NCBI GenBank assembly: GCA_017436285.1
Contig: JAFSDL010000030.1
Location: 49,088 to 113,087, forward strand
Length of the DNA stretch: 64,000 nt
Reading direction: 5' to 3'
Source: Clostridia bacterium
GTDB taxonomy: Bacteria; Bacillota; Clostridia; Oscillospirales; Acutalibacteraceae
The notes below the pieces were generated by a model that was given only the letters and a program-made list of their open reading frames with translations, did not search any database and was not told the DNA's origin. Shown in pieces: positions 17,501 through 23,388 of the stretch (the stretch's first letter is position 1; each line of letters opens with the position of its first letter). Both the position numbers and the translations under genes were made by a program.

Positions 17501-18361
17501 TCTGCAATGGTTGAAGGTCAGGATAGTGCATTTGTTAACCTTCTCTACTATAAGGATAACGAAAGCTTTGACGGTAATTCTTTGAGCGGATATTCTCAGT
17601 ATAAGGCATATACCAATGGTTACGGTACACACAGTAGAGACAGTATTCAGTTCACAGCAGTTGATATTTTCGTTGAGGAAAGAGAATTGTCCGATACTAA
17701 AAACCAGTTGAACTATTGGGCTGTTTATGGAGATAATAAGGGTCGTGCATATTTATCACTTGTTGCAACAGGTACTGCAACAGGTTCGGGTTCGGGTGAC
17801 CCTGATGATGAAGATTCCGATTATCACGTTGATAAGGATATTCAGCTTGTAAGCTATATTTCCGACCAGGTTACATCTATGAATGGTGCTGTTCCTCTTG
17901 CAGATGAATCTATTGTTTCCAATATGATTGAAATAGAAGCCGGTGACGCAACAGGTATGTATACTCTTGATGTTGCTTTCTCAAAAATCACATCAATAGA
18001 AGCAAAGGATGAGCTTGTTATTATCACAGGTCAGAAGGCACCCAATATGCCTGAGATTATTGTTGTTGGTGAATGTAAGGATGGCGTATGGTCATTCAAA
18101 AGGGTTCAGAACGGTAATTTCTCAGGTGAAATAACAGATGCAACAATAGCCAACGGTTATTATTATTTCGTTGGTTATGAAGGCACCGGAAAGTCATTCC
18201 TTGGAGCAATTTCATTGGATAGATTAAAAGAAATAGGTAATGCACAGATACTTGATACAGCTGATAATGAAGGCTATTCATATGACAAAGATGAAGTTAT
18301 GTGGGTGTATACCTCAGAAAATGCTAAAATGAATACTATTGCAGGTCGAGCGGCAAGCTAA
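14534..18361 (+). CDS. Giant prepilin-like protein, possible pilus-tip adhesin
   Basis: A 1275-residue protein with a prepilin start: basic leader ending NKLG, then MTYVELLCALSLLSLIVVMF with Glu at +5. The rest (about 1200 residues) is a very large extracytoplasmic part rich in Tyr, Asn, Ser, Thr and Gly, with a GGGGNNNSGNSG linker near 190 and a TGSGSGDPDDEDS linker near 1090. I recognise no named domain. Typical pilins have 130-200 residues, so this is far outside the normal size. Its place between a GspK-like and an I/J-like prepilin suggests a minor pilin carrying an adhesin or sensor at the tip. The start ATG follows AAAGAAAGGA (14516-14525). Confidence 0.7.
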   Translation: MKKRISESKKKNRILNKLGMTYVELLCALSLLSLIVVMFTPMLLSSYETLYNAGEKTEEIYDSKTELEQGLARRDEDLSISLNMNLKVSAEVLFENINVIGRKIVATAQESMATVFGQVRPSLKLISPAHVNDDKTSHEILIQTKGLEFKEITSGKFPYEIDADTGKSGLPEDTIHIEVVIPDKTKGGGGNNNSGNSGATYEEAVYSGTAGYCNVEVTDSAGESFTPDQNGVIGFTNESDDGRIGMIISNDKLDFTYSPLKIQVYYVNTRGKTRTVCEYIYIDPPTLMFAGETTEADYYTSAGVQEISEESTSATGEIIKTSKYVLEAMDRTMRTSNSVYLTQNSSVESSITVGSPSQLGVEIKNIRWISNDETAGLDPYYVMTGTGGTIYRMYNYTSDSTEIYEHSTGHSSKNTSTAYYGGTSHNYIDQAYDITTGHRVYPSLWSGDYSHIFEYTSAKKRVAYGSSANYSKDETWLTSVSRAGLVGDDKYNVFSLKTQFAYYYNGDGTGHKFGFKNGRTISYILTERGWPLRLYGVIGPADPDEDYFEDFAAVWDKNQITVNIRSSTIYKNASEVLAFHYKHQNDEQQSDYVYAPLRIKSLASYPLTANTDSLVNYMDTADDYENSTSMAKISTVRRGQGESNTSDRLNGASLDVNITDAIYIPSTTTTEGTTFYVGTVHGYANIIQTDKIEAGAAEHHEYTNFWSVKDDTDISDNGMVGRWYQNRSNYFGTGNACSYPKGAITDYLILSNEDGTATYVAKYNDGDYSRMGAGDRQSQLLFCTNYISENDAKITSENATTMGLSNGSDLASKTAFFLPNQSRAWTYLYLDDVNFTFGYASNRERVYTNITYDGTLEYTRSFERLYWRSHYGKDAAYTKENGELTFQTFNANQSVYKGESLDIHQANRAVSDSNGNLQNGNTYLNSVNNDYYNVWFPGEMYNLTQVASKDGVTVAVGYAVAGSTYQYAHAADNSVTSTALGGIYNDGVLSAMVEGQDSAFVNLLYYKDNESFDGNSLSGYSQYKAYTNGYGTHSRDSIQFTAVDIFVEERELSDTKNQLNYWAVYGDNKGRAYLSLVATGTATGSGSGDPDDEDSDYHVDKDIQLVSYISDQVTSMNGAVPLADESIVSNMIEIEAGDATGMYTLDVAFSKITSIEAKDELVIITGQKAPNMPEIIVVGECKDGVWSFKRVQNGNFSGEITDATIANGYYYFVGYEGTGKSFLGAISLDRLKEIGNAQILDTADNEGYSYDKDEVMWVYTSENAKMNTIAGRAAS

Positions 18362-18373
18362 GGAGGGAGAAAA

Positions 18374-19630
18374 GTGTTTAAATTCCTTTCAAAAAATAAA
18401 AAAGGTTTTACAATTGTAGAGCTTGTTATAGTTTTATTTCTCTTATCCTTTGGTGTGCTGGCTCTGGCGAATATGTTCAAGGTTACTTACCGCGCTTTTC
18501 AGAAAAGTGAAGAACGCAGTATAAAGCAAGAAGCGGTTAAAACCGTTGCAGATATGCTACAAAAGGGTTCAACCGGCGTTGCTAAAGCTCAGACAGCAGA
18601 TGTTTTTGATACTATTGAGGTAGTGCCAACAGCAGAAACGGTTGATGACTCTTATTCATACCTTTTTTCCTTGCCAAGCTATGCTTGTGATAAATGCGAA
18701 GGAAATTGGAATAATGAAACCGATAGTTGCAATACTGCTGACTGCACAGGTAGTAAAGAAATGAATGGCTATTTTGTATGTATTCAGGATAAAGGAAAAA
18801 ATCGTAATTCAGCAAGACAGCTTTCAGATGTTCCGATTTATTTGTCGATTGAGCCTTATATTGAGGATGATGGTACATATTACAGCGCTGTTACTGTAAC
18901 AATTGCGGCATTAGAAACTGATTTTAAGTATGAAAAAACCGATGCTGAAGGTAAAGTTGTTAAAGATGAAAAAGGCAACGTGGTTTTGAACGAGCCTAAA
19001 TCGGATGATATTTATTATTCACTTGATGTAATGTATCATTTTCCGAATATGGCAACAAGCAATACAGGTGTTACCGTTAATCACCTTGCTAAAGGTATAG
19101 TTTCAACTGCAACAAAGTATGATTCAAACGGAAACCCGCAGGTAGAAATAAAGCAAGAAGATGGCAAACAGATTGAGGTTCCGGTAGAACCCGCTGTTGC
19201 TACAGATAAAGGTAATGTTCTTCGTGTTTTCTGCGACTCCATTATTGGCGCAGATGTAACAAACGGTGAACCCACACTTCCAACACTTTGCTTCATTGCA
19301 ACTGCATCTTACGGTCACGATTCAGGCGAGGTTGGTTTGCTTTGTAAGTTCCGTGATGAATGCTTGTTAACTAATCCGTTGGGTACTGCATTCGTTAATG
19401 CTTACTATAAGCTTTCACCTCCGATAGCAGAATTTATTTCTGATAGCGAACCGCTAAAAGCAGCGGTGAGGGTTGCCCTTAAACCTCTTGTTGCAATTGC
19501 AACTAACGCACTTGATGAGGATGCTGCAAAAGAGAACGCACCTTGGTTCATAATGTTTATGCTCTGCGGTGCAGGCGCAACAGCAACTCTTATTAAGGTT
19601 AGTAAGAGAAGAACAAAAAATAAAGAATAA
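18374..19630 (+). CDS. Prepilin-like protein ending in a CFI-box-like C-terminal domain
   Basis: A 418-residue protein with a classic prepilin signal: KNKKG followed by FTIVELVIVLFLLSFGVLALA with Glu at +5. A Cys-containing middle (CDKCEGNWNNETDSCNTADC near 110-130) could bind metal or form disulfides. From residue 306 the tail reads CFIATASYG, then KFRDECLLTNPLG and SPPIAEFI, a layout I recognise as the CFI-box C-terminal domain of some surface proteins, followed by a hydrophobic segment (about 388-408) and a basic end. The start is GTG at 18374 with AGGAGGG at 18361-18367. Having both a prepilin helix and a C-terminal membrane-like segment is odd for a pilin. Function is inferred from the operon. 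Confidence 0.72.
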   Translation: MFKFLSKNKKGFTIVELVIVLFLLSFGVLALANMFKVTYRAFQKSEERSIKQEAVKTVADMLQKGSTGVAKAQTADVFDTIEVVPTAETVDDSYSYLFSLPSYACDKCEGNWNNETDSCNTADCTGSKEMNGYFVCIQDKGKNRNSARQLSDVPIYLSIEPYIEDDGTYYSAVTVTIAALETDFKYEKTDAEGKVVKDEKGNVVLNEPKSDDIYYSLDVMYHFPNMATSNTGVTVNHLAKGIVSTATKYDSNGNPQVEIKQEDGKQIEVPVEPAVATDKGNVLRVFCDSIIGADVTNGEPTLPTLCFIATASYGHDSGEVGLLCKFRDECLLTNPLGTAFVNAYYKLSPPIAEFISDSEPLKAAVRVALKPLVAIATNALDEDAAKENAPWFIMFMLCGAGATATLIKVSKRRTKNKE

Positions 19631-19638
19631 AACATAAA

Positions 19639-19693
19639 AAAACACAACAAAAAATCGGCTTGCTTAATGCAAGTCGATTTTTTGTTGTGTTTA
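19639..19693. terminator. Bidirectional terminator closing the pil operon
   Basis: A long hairpin: AAACACAACAAAAAATCG with CTTGC, a short loop, then GCAAG and CGATTTTTTGTTGTGTTT. A-runs on one side and T-runs on the other let it work in both directions. It serves the pil operon and the convergent gene whose stop is at 19691. Confidence 0.88.
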
Positions 19694-20374
19694 TTTTATT
19701 GGATTAAGCTCTGTGTTTTTACTATAAATAAATTCTTTTATTTTTGAAGGAACTTTGACTCTGTCATTTATATTCTTTTTTATAATTAAATCAGGAACAA
19801 CAAGCTCGTCATTTTTTATAATACCCCAAAGGCGCTTCATTACCTTTTTGCTCTCTTCCTCGTTACCCTCGTGATTCAGAATAATAAATCTGCCAAGGTT
19901 TTCATAAATTCTGTCGTTTTTCAGACCCATATCCCATTCAGCAAGGCTCATTCTGAATTCCTTTTCAAGCTCATCCGAATATGTGAAATCATCACGTAGA
20001 ATAAGAGCTTTCAGCATAAGAGAATGAGTACCGCTGTTTTCTTTATTGTTGAGAGTATATTTTTCGTAATAGGTATATGCTCTTACAAAATTCTCCTTAT
20101 ATGCTTCATAAAGCTCGCCTAAAAGATAATAAATGCTTGCTTTGATCTGAGAATCTATTTTATCAAAATAATGCTGTGTAGCATATATCAGAATGTTTTC
20201 CGCAGAAGAAATGTTGCCATTACCACCGCGCGTTAAAAGCTCTTTTGCGGTGTCTTTTATATAATCGCACTTTTCTTCGTTGGTGTATGCGTTCTCTTCG
20301 TTACTTAGTTCTGCTAAAAATTCACCAACGATTTTGGGGTTCCAGGTTTTATTCCTTGAAAATTCTTTAGTCAT
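19691..20374 (-). CDS. Hypothetical protein, probably helical (TPR-like)
   Basis: A 227-residue soluble protein I do not recognise by name. It is predicted mainly helical, with charged pairs and repeated segments such as 'SIYYLLGELYEAYKENFVRAYTYYEKY' in character, suggesting TPR-like helical hairpins. No signal peptide or membrane segment. The ATG at 20374 follows AAGGAG. It stands alone, converging on the pil operon and next to the DUF559 repeat element. Confidence 0.6.
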   Translation of the reverse strand: MTKEFSRNKTWNPKIVGEFLAELSNEENAYTNEEKCDYIKDTAKELLTRGGNGNISSAENILIYATQHYFDKIDSQIKASIYYLLGELYEAYKENFVRAYTYYEKYTLNNKENSGTHSLMLKALILRDDFTYSDELEKEFRMSLAEWDMGLKNDRIYENLGRFIILNHEGNEEESKKVMKRLWGIIKNDELVVPDLIIKKNINDRVKVPSKIKEFIYSKNTELNPIK

Positions 20375-20414
20375 AAATTTCTCCTTGATAGGATTTCTAA
20401 ATTAAGCGCGAAGC

Positions 20415-20958
20415 TATCCCTCTTTTTTTACGAATGTAAAAAAGGAGGGGGGACCGCGTTAGCGGTGGGTGGTACTATTTAATAAACTCTACCACAACAT
20501 CTTTCCCTATTTCTTCGGCTCTTTCTTTACAAATATCAACAATTGAAAGTTCAATATTACGTATAAGCTTATTTATATCACTATTATAAAATCTTAATAC
20601 TTTATAACCCTTTTCTTCAAGAAAAGTAGTTCGTGTGCGTTCATAGTTTTCGTTTTCTGGCAAATAGTGTTGTTCTCCGTCAACCTCTATAATTAATTTC
20701 AGTTTTGGGCAACAAAAATCTACTATGTAGTTTCCTATTACTCGTTGTCGAAGAAATCGCGGACGGATTTTTTTGAGGAGAATATGCCAGAGTTTGTTTT
20801 CTTCTTCAGTGGGTTCTTTGCGCATTCTATGGGCGCGCTCTACTAACACTTTTTTATCTTGCATTGGGAACTCCTTTTTTATTTGTACCACCCACCGCTA
20901 ACGCGGTCCCCCCTCCTTTTTGCTCTGCAAAAAAGAGGGATATGTTGCAATACTTTTA
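20415..20958 (-). mobile_element. DUF559 gene bounded by inverted repeats (candidate mobile unit)
   Basis: Left end: 61 bp at 20415-20475 made of a hairpin (CCCTC, T-run, short loop, A-run, GGAGGG) followed by ACCGC-GTTA-GCGGT and GGGTGGTAC. Right end: its reverse complement at 20885-20942, differing only in the hairpin loop. The same 61 bp occurs without any change at 33781-33841. A further motif, TAAAAGTATTGCAACA, abuts the right end (20943-20958, reverse strand) and recurs at 33858-33873. The unit encloses only the DUF559 gene. No known transposase is inside; mobility is inference. Confidence 0.65.
20475..20864 (-). CDS. DUF559 endonuclease-like protein
   Basis: A 129-residue protein of the DUF559 family, which has a PD-(D/E)xK/Vsr-like nuclease fold. 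Seen motifs: RMRKEPTEEENKLW near the N-terminus, then RVIGNYIVDFCCPKLKLI (41-58) running into IEVDGEQH (59-66), and YKVLRFYNSDI towards the end. The acidic residues D49, E60 and D62 are the probable metal ligands. The ATG at 20864 has AAAAAAGGAG just upstream; the open frame extends nine codons further, into the right-hand repeat. The stop lies at the edge of the left-hand repeat. The gene is the only content between inverted repeats, so it may help copy or maintain the repeats, but that is not established. Confidence 0.8.
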   Translation of the reverse strand: MQDKKVLVERAHRMRKEPTEEENKLWHILLKKIRPRFLRQRVIGNYIVDFCCPKLKLIIEVDGEQHYLPENENYERTRTTFLEEKGYKVLRFYNSDINKLIRNIELSIVDICKERAEEIGKDVVVEFIK

Positions 20959-22014
20959 TTTTATTGAAGGTGGTACACATTTTGCGAGTGTTAAGGAATT
21001 GCTTTCAACAAGGAATTTACCATCGCAAGAATATGGCATAAAGAAATAGTCACCTTTTTTAATTTCCTTTTCGTAGTCCTCGGAAACAATCTTTCCCGAG
21101 CCCTCTGTTACAACATAAACGCAGACGCCCTGAAGTGCTTCGGTTTTACCATTATTAACAATGTATCTTTCAACACTGAAGCAGGGGGTATCATCTTTGC
21201 TTATAAGAATTTCCTTTTTACATCCGTTGTTTTCATAAGCTGCAACGGGTGTTTTTTTGCATTCCCTCATAACTCTTTCGTAGTTATAAGAATAGTCAAA
21301 AACGCTCAGTGCAGTTTTCTTTTCAAGACCGATATACATTTCATTATCGCTTAAATGATAATCACCGCACCAACGTTCAGGTTGGATTGTAAAGTCTGTT
21401 GGCTCCTGAACCTCAAGAATAAGGCAACCTGCACCAATAGCGTGAACTGCCTTTGCAGGAATGAAATAAACATCACCAACGCTTACGGGAATTTTGTTAA
21501 GAAGCTTTTCCATAGCGGATTTATCATTTTCGCTTTCTTCCACTGCTTTCTCGAATTCTTCGGGAGTTACACCGTCCTTAAAGCCGAAATAGATGCAAGC
21601 ATCCTCCCTCGCGCCTAAAACAAGCCAGGATTCTGCCTTGCCGAATTCAGAGTTGAAATGCACTCTTGAAAATGCTTTATCAGGATGTGCCTGAACAGGA
21701 AGTCGGATTGCAGAATCTAAAGCCTTAACAAGAACATCAAGACCGTTTCTGTTGCCAAGCATCAATTCCTTTTCGCATTCGATAAGCTCGTTGAAGTGAA
21801 TATTGGTGCCTTTTACTGTGGAAAGACCTTCAAATTCATCGGTGCTTCCCTCGTTAAGTGCCTTTGTTGAGGAGCAAATCCATTCTTCAGGATAGAAGGA
21901 ATCCTCGCTATTGTCACCGAAGAAATCACTGAAAAGCTTACCGCCTAAATATACGCGAAAAACTCGGTTTTTTTCAAAAAAAACAGGATTATTTGCAATC
22001 GTTTTAGTGTTCAT
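20956..22014 (-). CDS. manA: Mannose-6-phosphate isomerase-like protein (class I)
   Basis: A 352-residue cupin enzyme that normally interconverts mannose-6-phosphate and fructose-6-phosphate using zinc. Expected ligands are visible: VQAHPDKAF (Gln/His), AESWLVL (Glu) and HAIGAGCLILEVQ (His), and the family loop EPTDFTIQPERW is present. It is the last gene of a four-gene operon, starting 3 nt after the kinase stop. That setting, behind a glycyl-radical enzyme and a sugar kinase, suggests a role on a related sugar phosphate rather than in general mannose use. The stop codon TAA is shared with the TAAAAGTATTGCAACA motif at the end of the DUF559 repeat element. Confidence 0.82.
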   Translation of the reverse strand: MNTKTIANNPVFFEKNRVFRVYLGGKLFSDFFGDNSEDSFYPEEWICSSTKALNEGSTDEFEGLSTVKGTNIHFNELIECEKELMLGNRNGLDVLVKALDSAIRLPVQAHPDKAFSRVHFNSEFGKAESWLVLGAREDACIYFGFKDGVTPEEFEKAVEESENDKSAMEKLLNKIPVSVGDVYFIPAKAVHAIGAGCLILEVQEPTDFTIQPERWCGDYHLSDNEMYIGLEKKTALSVFDYSYNYERVMRECKKTPVAAYENNGCKKEILISKDDTPCFSVERYIVNNGKTEALQGVCVYVVTEGSGKIVSEDYEKEIKKGDYFFMPYSCDGKFLVESNSLTLAKCVPPSIK

Positions 22015-22017
22015 AAT

Positions 22018-23379
22018 TTACCTCAGAAGCGCATTTTGCGCAGATTTTATATCGTTATAAATGCCACTTGCTACACTTGCAAAAACACAAGCACCAACAG
22101 CAGCCTCCTCGCTATGCTTGGGAAGTGTTGCGGTCATTTTAAAATCCTCTGTGAAAATTTTTCTCCATATTTCACTTTTTCTTAAACCGTTGCCGGAGCA
22201 AACAAGGGTGGTTGGGGTAGCGGTGAGAAGTGCTTTTTCATCTTCATACATATCAAAAAGCTCTTTTGAAACTCCTTTAAGTGTTCCTAAAATAAGGTTT
22301 TCGGGAGTGAGGTTTTCGATACCGATATTTTCAATACTGCCTCGGATTTTCGGGTTTTCACGAGTACCGCAGAACTGACAATTAACAGCTAATAAATCAG
22401 AAAAATCAGTAATGCTTTCTGCTTTTTTATCCATAAGCGAAAACAGATTTTCCTTTGAGCCACCAAGCATTTCGGCACATTTTTCAAAAAACGCTTTTAA
22501 TATTGCATAGGCTCTGCCACCGCAAAGTGAAGCACCTACGAAAATATATTTATCGTCTGTCAAGGGTCGGATTTCACCGCAGGAAAGGTCTTGGACATTT
22601 CCTGTTACAAAGGAAATCTGACTGCCTGTGCCCACATTAACAAGAACTGAGCTTTCCGTATCTGCAACAGAGCCTAAGAAGCTACCCTGATTATCACCGA
22701 TTGCAACTGCAACAGGAATTCCGTCAGGCAGAAAATCGCAATTGGTTTTACCTGCCAAAGAGGTGCTTTTAATAACCTTAGGAAGAAAGCTTTTATCAAT
22801 TCCCGCTTGGCTTAAAGCCTTATCATCAAAGCAATTTTCTTTTAAATTATAAAAGCCTAAGCTTGCGGCATCACTGCTATGAGTAACGGGCTTTGTGCCT
22901 GTTAAAAGTGATGCAAGATAATCGTGAATTGTGCAGAGCATCACTGCATTTTCGGGTACTTCGTCATTTATTAAGTTGTAAAAATGAGTTGTAAGACCAA
23001 AGCCTGAAGCAGCTTTAATTCCTGTTTCTTTTGTTAAATATTCTGCATAGGAAAGCCCGTTTTTATAAATCTCGTTGCCTCTTTCGTCCTGCCAGATTAT
23101 AAGAGGGGAGCAGGGCTTGTTGTTCTTATCAAGATACAATATTCCGTGCATCTGCCCCGTTATGCCGATAGCATCAATTGTGATACGATTTGTAACATTT
23201 TCAACTGCAGATTTAACTGTTTCAATTATTAAATTGGGGTTCTGGAGCTTTTCAAAAGCTCTGCCCTCAATAAATGAATCATTTTTAAGGGTGCAGGCTT
23301 TCAGAATCTCGCTTTTTTCAGTATTCAGCACAAGGGAGGTTACGGTGGTTGTGCCGATATCAATTCCTAATATATTCAT
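22018..23379 (-). CDS. FGGY-family carbohydrate kinase (sedoheptulokinase-like)
   Basis: A 453-residue sugar kinase. The ATPase-fold phosphate loops are seen as GIDIGTTTVTSLVL (5-18) and VNVGTGSQISF; GITGQMHGI (72-80) and IIWQDERG are typical of the sedoheptulokinase/xylulokinase side of FGGY. Asp229 in AIGDNQGSFLGS is the likely catalytic base. The adenine-side motif VCSGNGLRKSEIW is present. It is 9 nt downstream of the glycyl-radical enzyme and 3 nt upstream of the isomerase, so it probably phosphorylates the substrate or product of that pathway. The exact sugar cannot be read from the sequence. Confidence 0.82.
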   Translation of the reverse strand: MNILGIDIGTTTVTSLVLNTEKSEILKACTLKNDSFIEGRAFEKLQNPNLIIETVKSAVENVTNRITIDAIGITGQMHGILYLDKNNKPCSPLIIWQDERGNEIYKNGLSYAEYLTKETGIKAASGFGLTTHFYNLINDEVPENAVMLCTIHDYLASLLTGTKPVTHSSDAASLGFYNLKENCFDDKALSQAGIDKSFLPKVIKSTSLAGKTNCDFLPDGIPVAVAIGDNQGSFLGSVADTESSVLVNVGTGSQISFVTGNVQDLSCGEIRPLTDDKYIFVGASLCGGRAYAILKAFFEKCAEMLGGSKENLFSLMDKKAESITDFSDLLAVNCQFCGTRENPKIRGSIENIGIENLTPENLILGTLKGVSKELFDMYEDEKALLTATPTTLVCSGNGLRKSEIWRKIFTEDFKMTATLPKHSEEAAVGACVFASVASGIYNDIKSAQNALLR

Positions 23380-23388
23380 AGATTTTCC

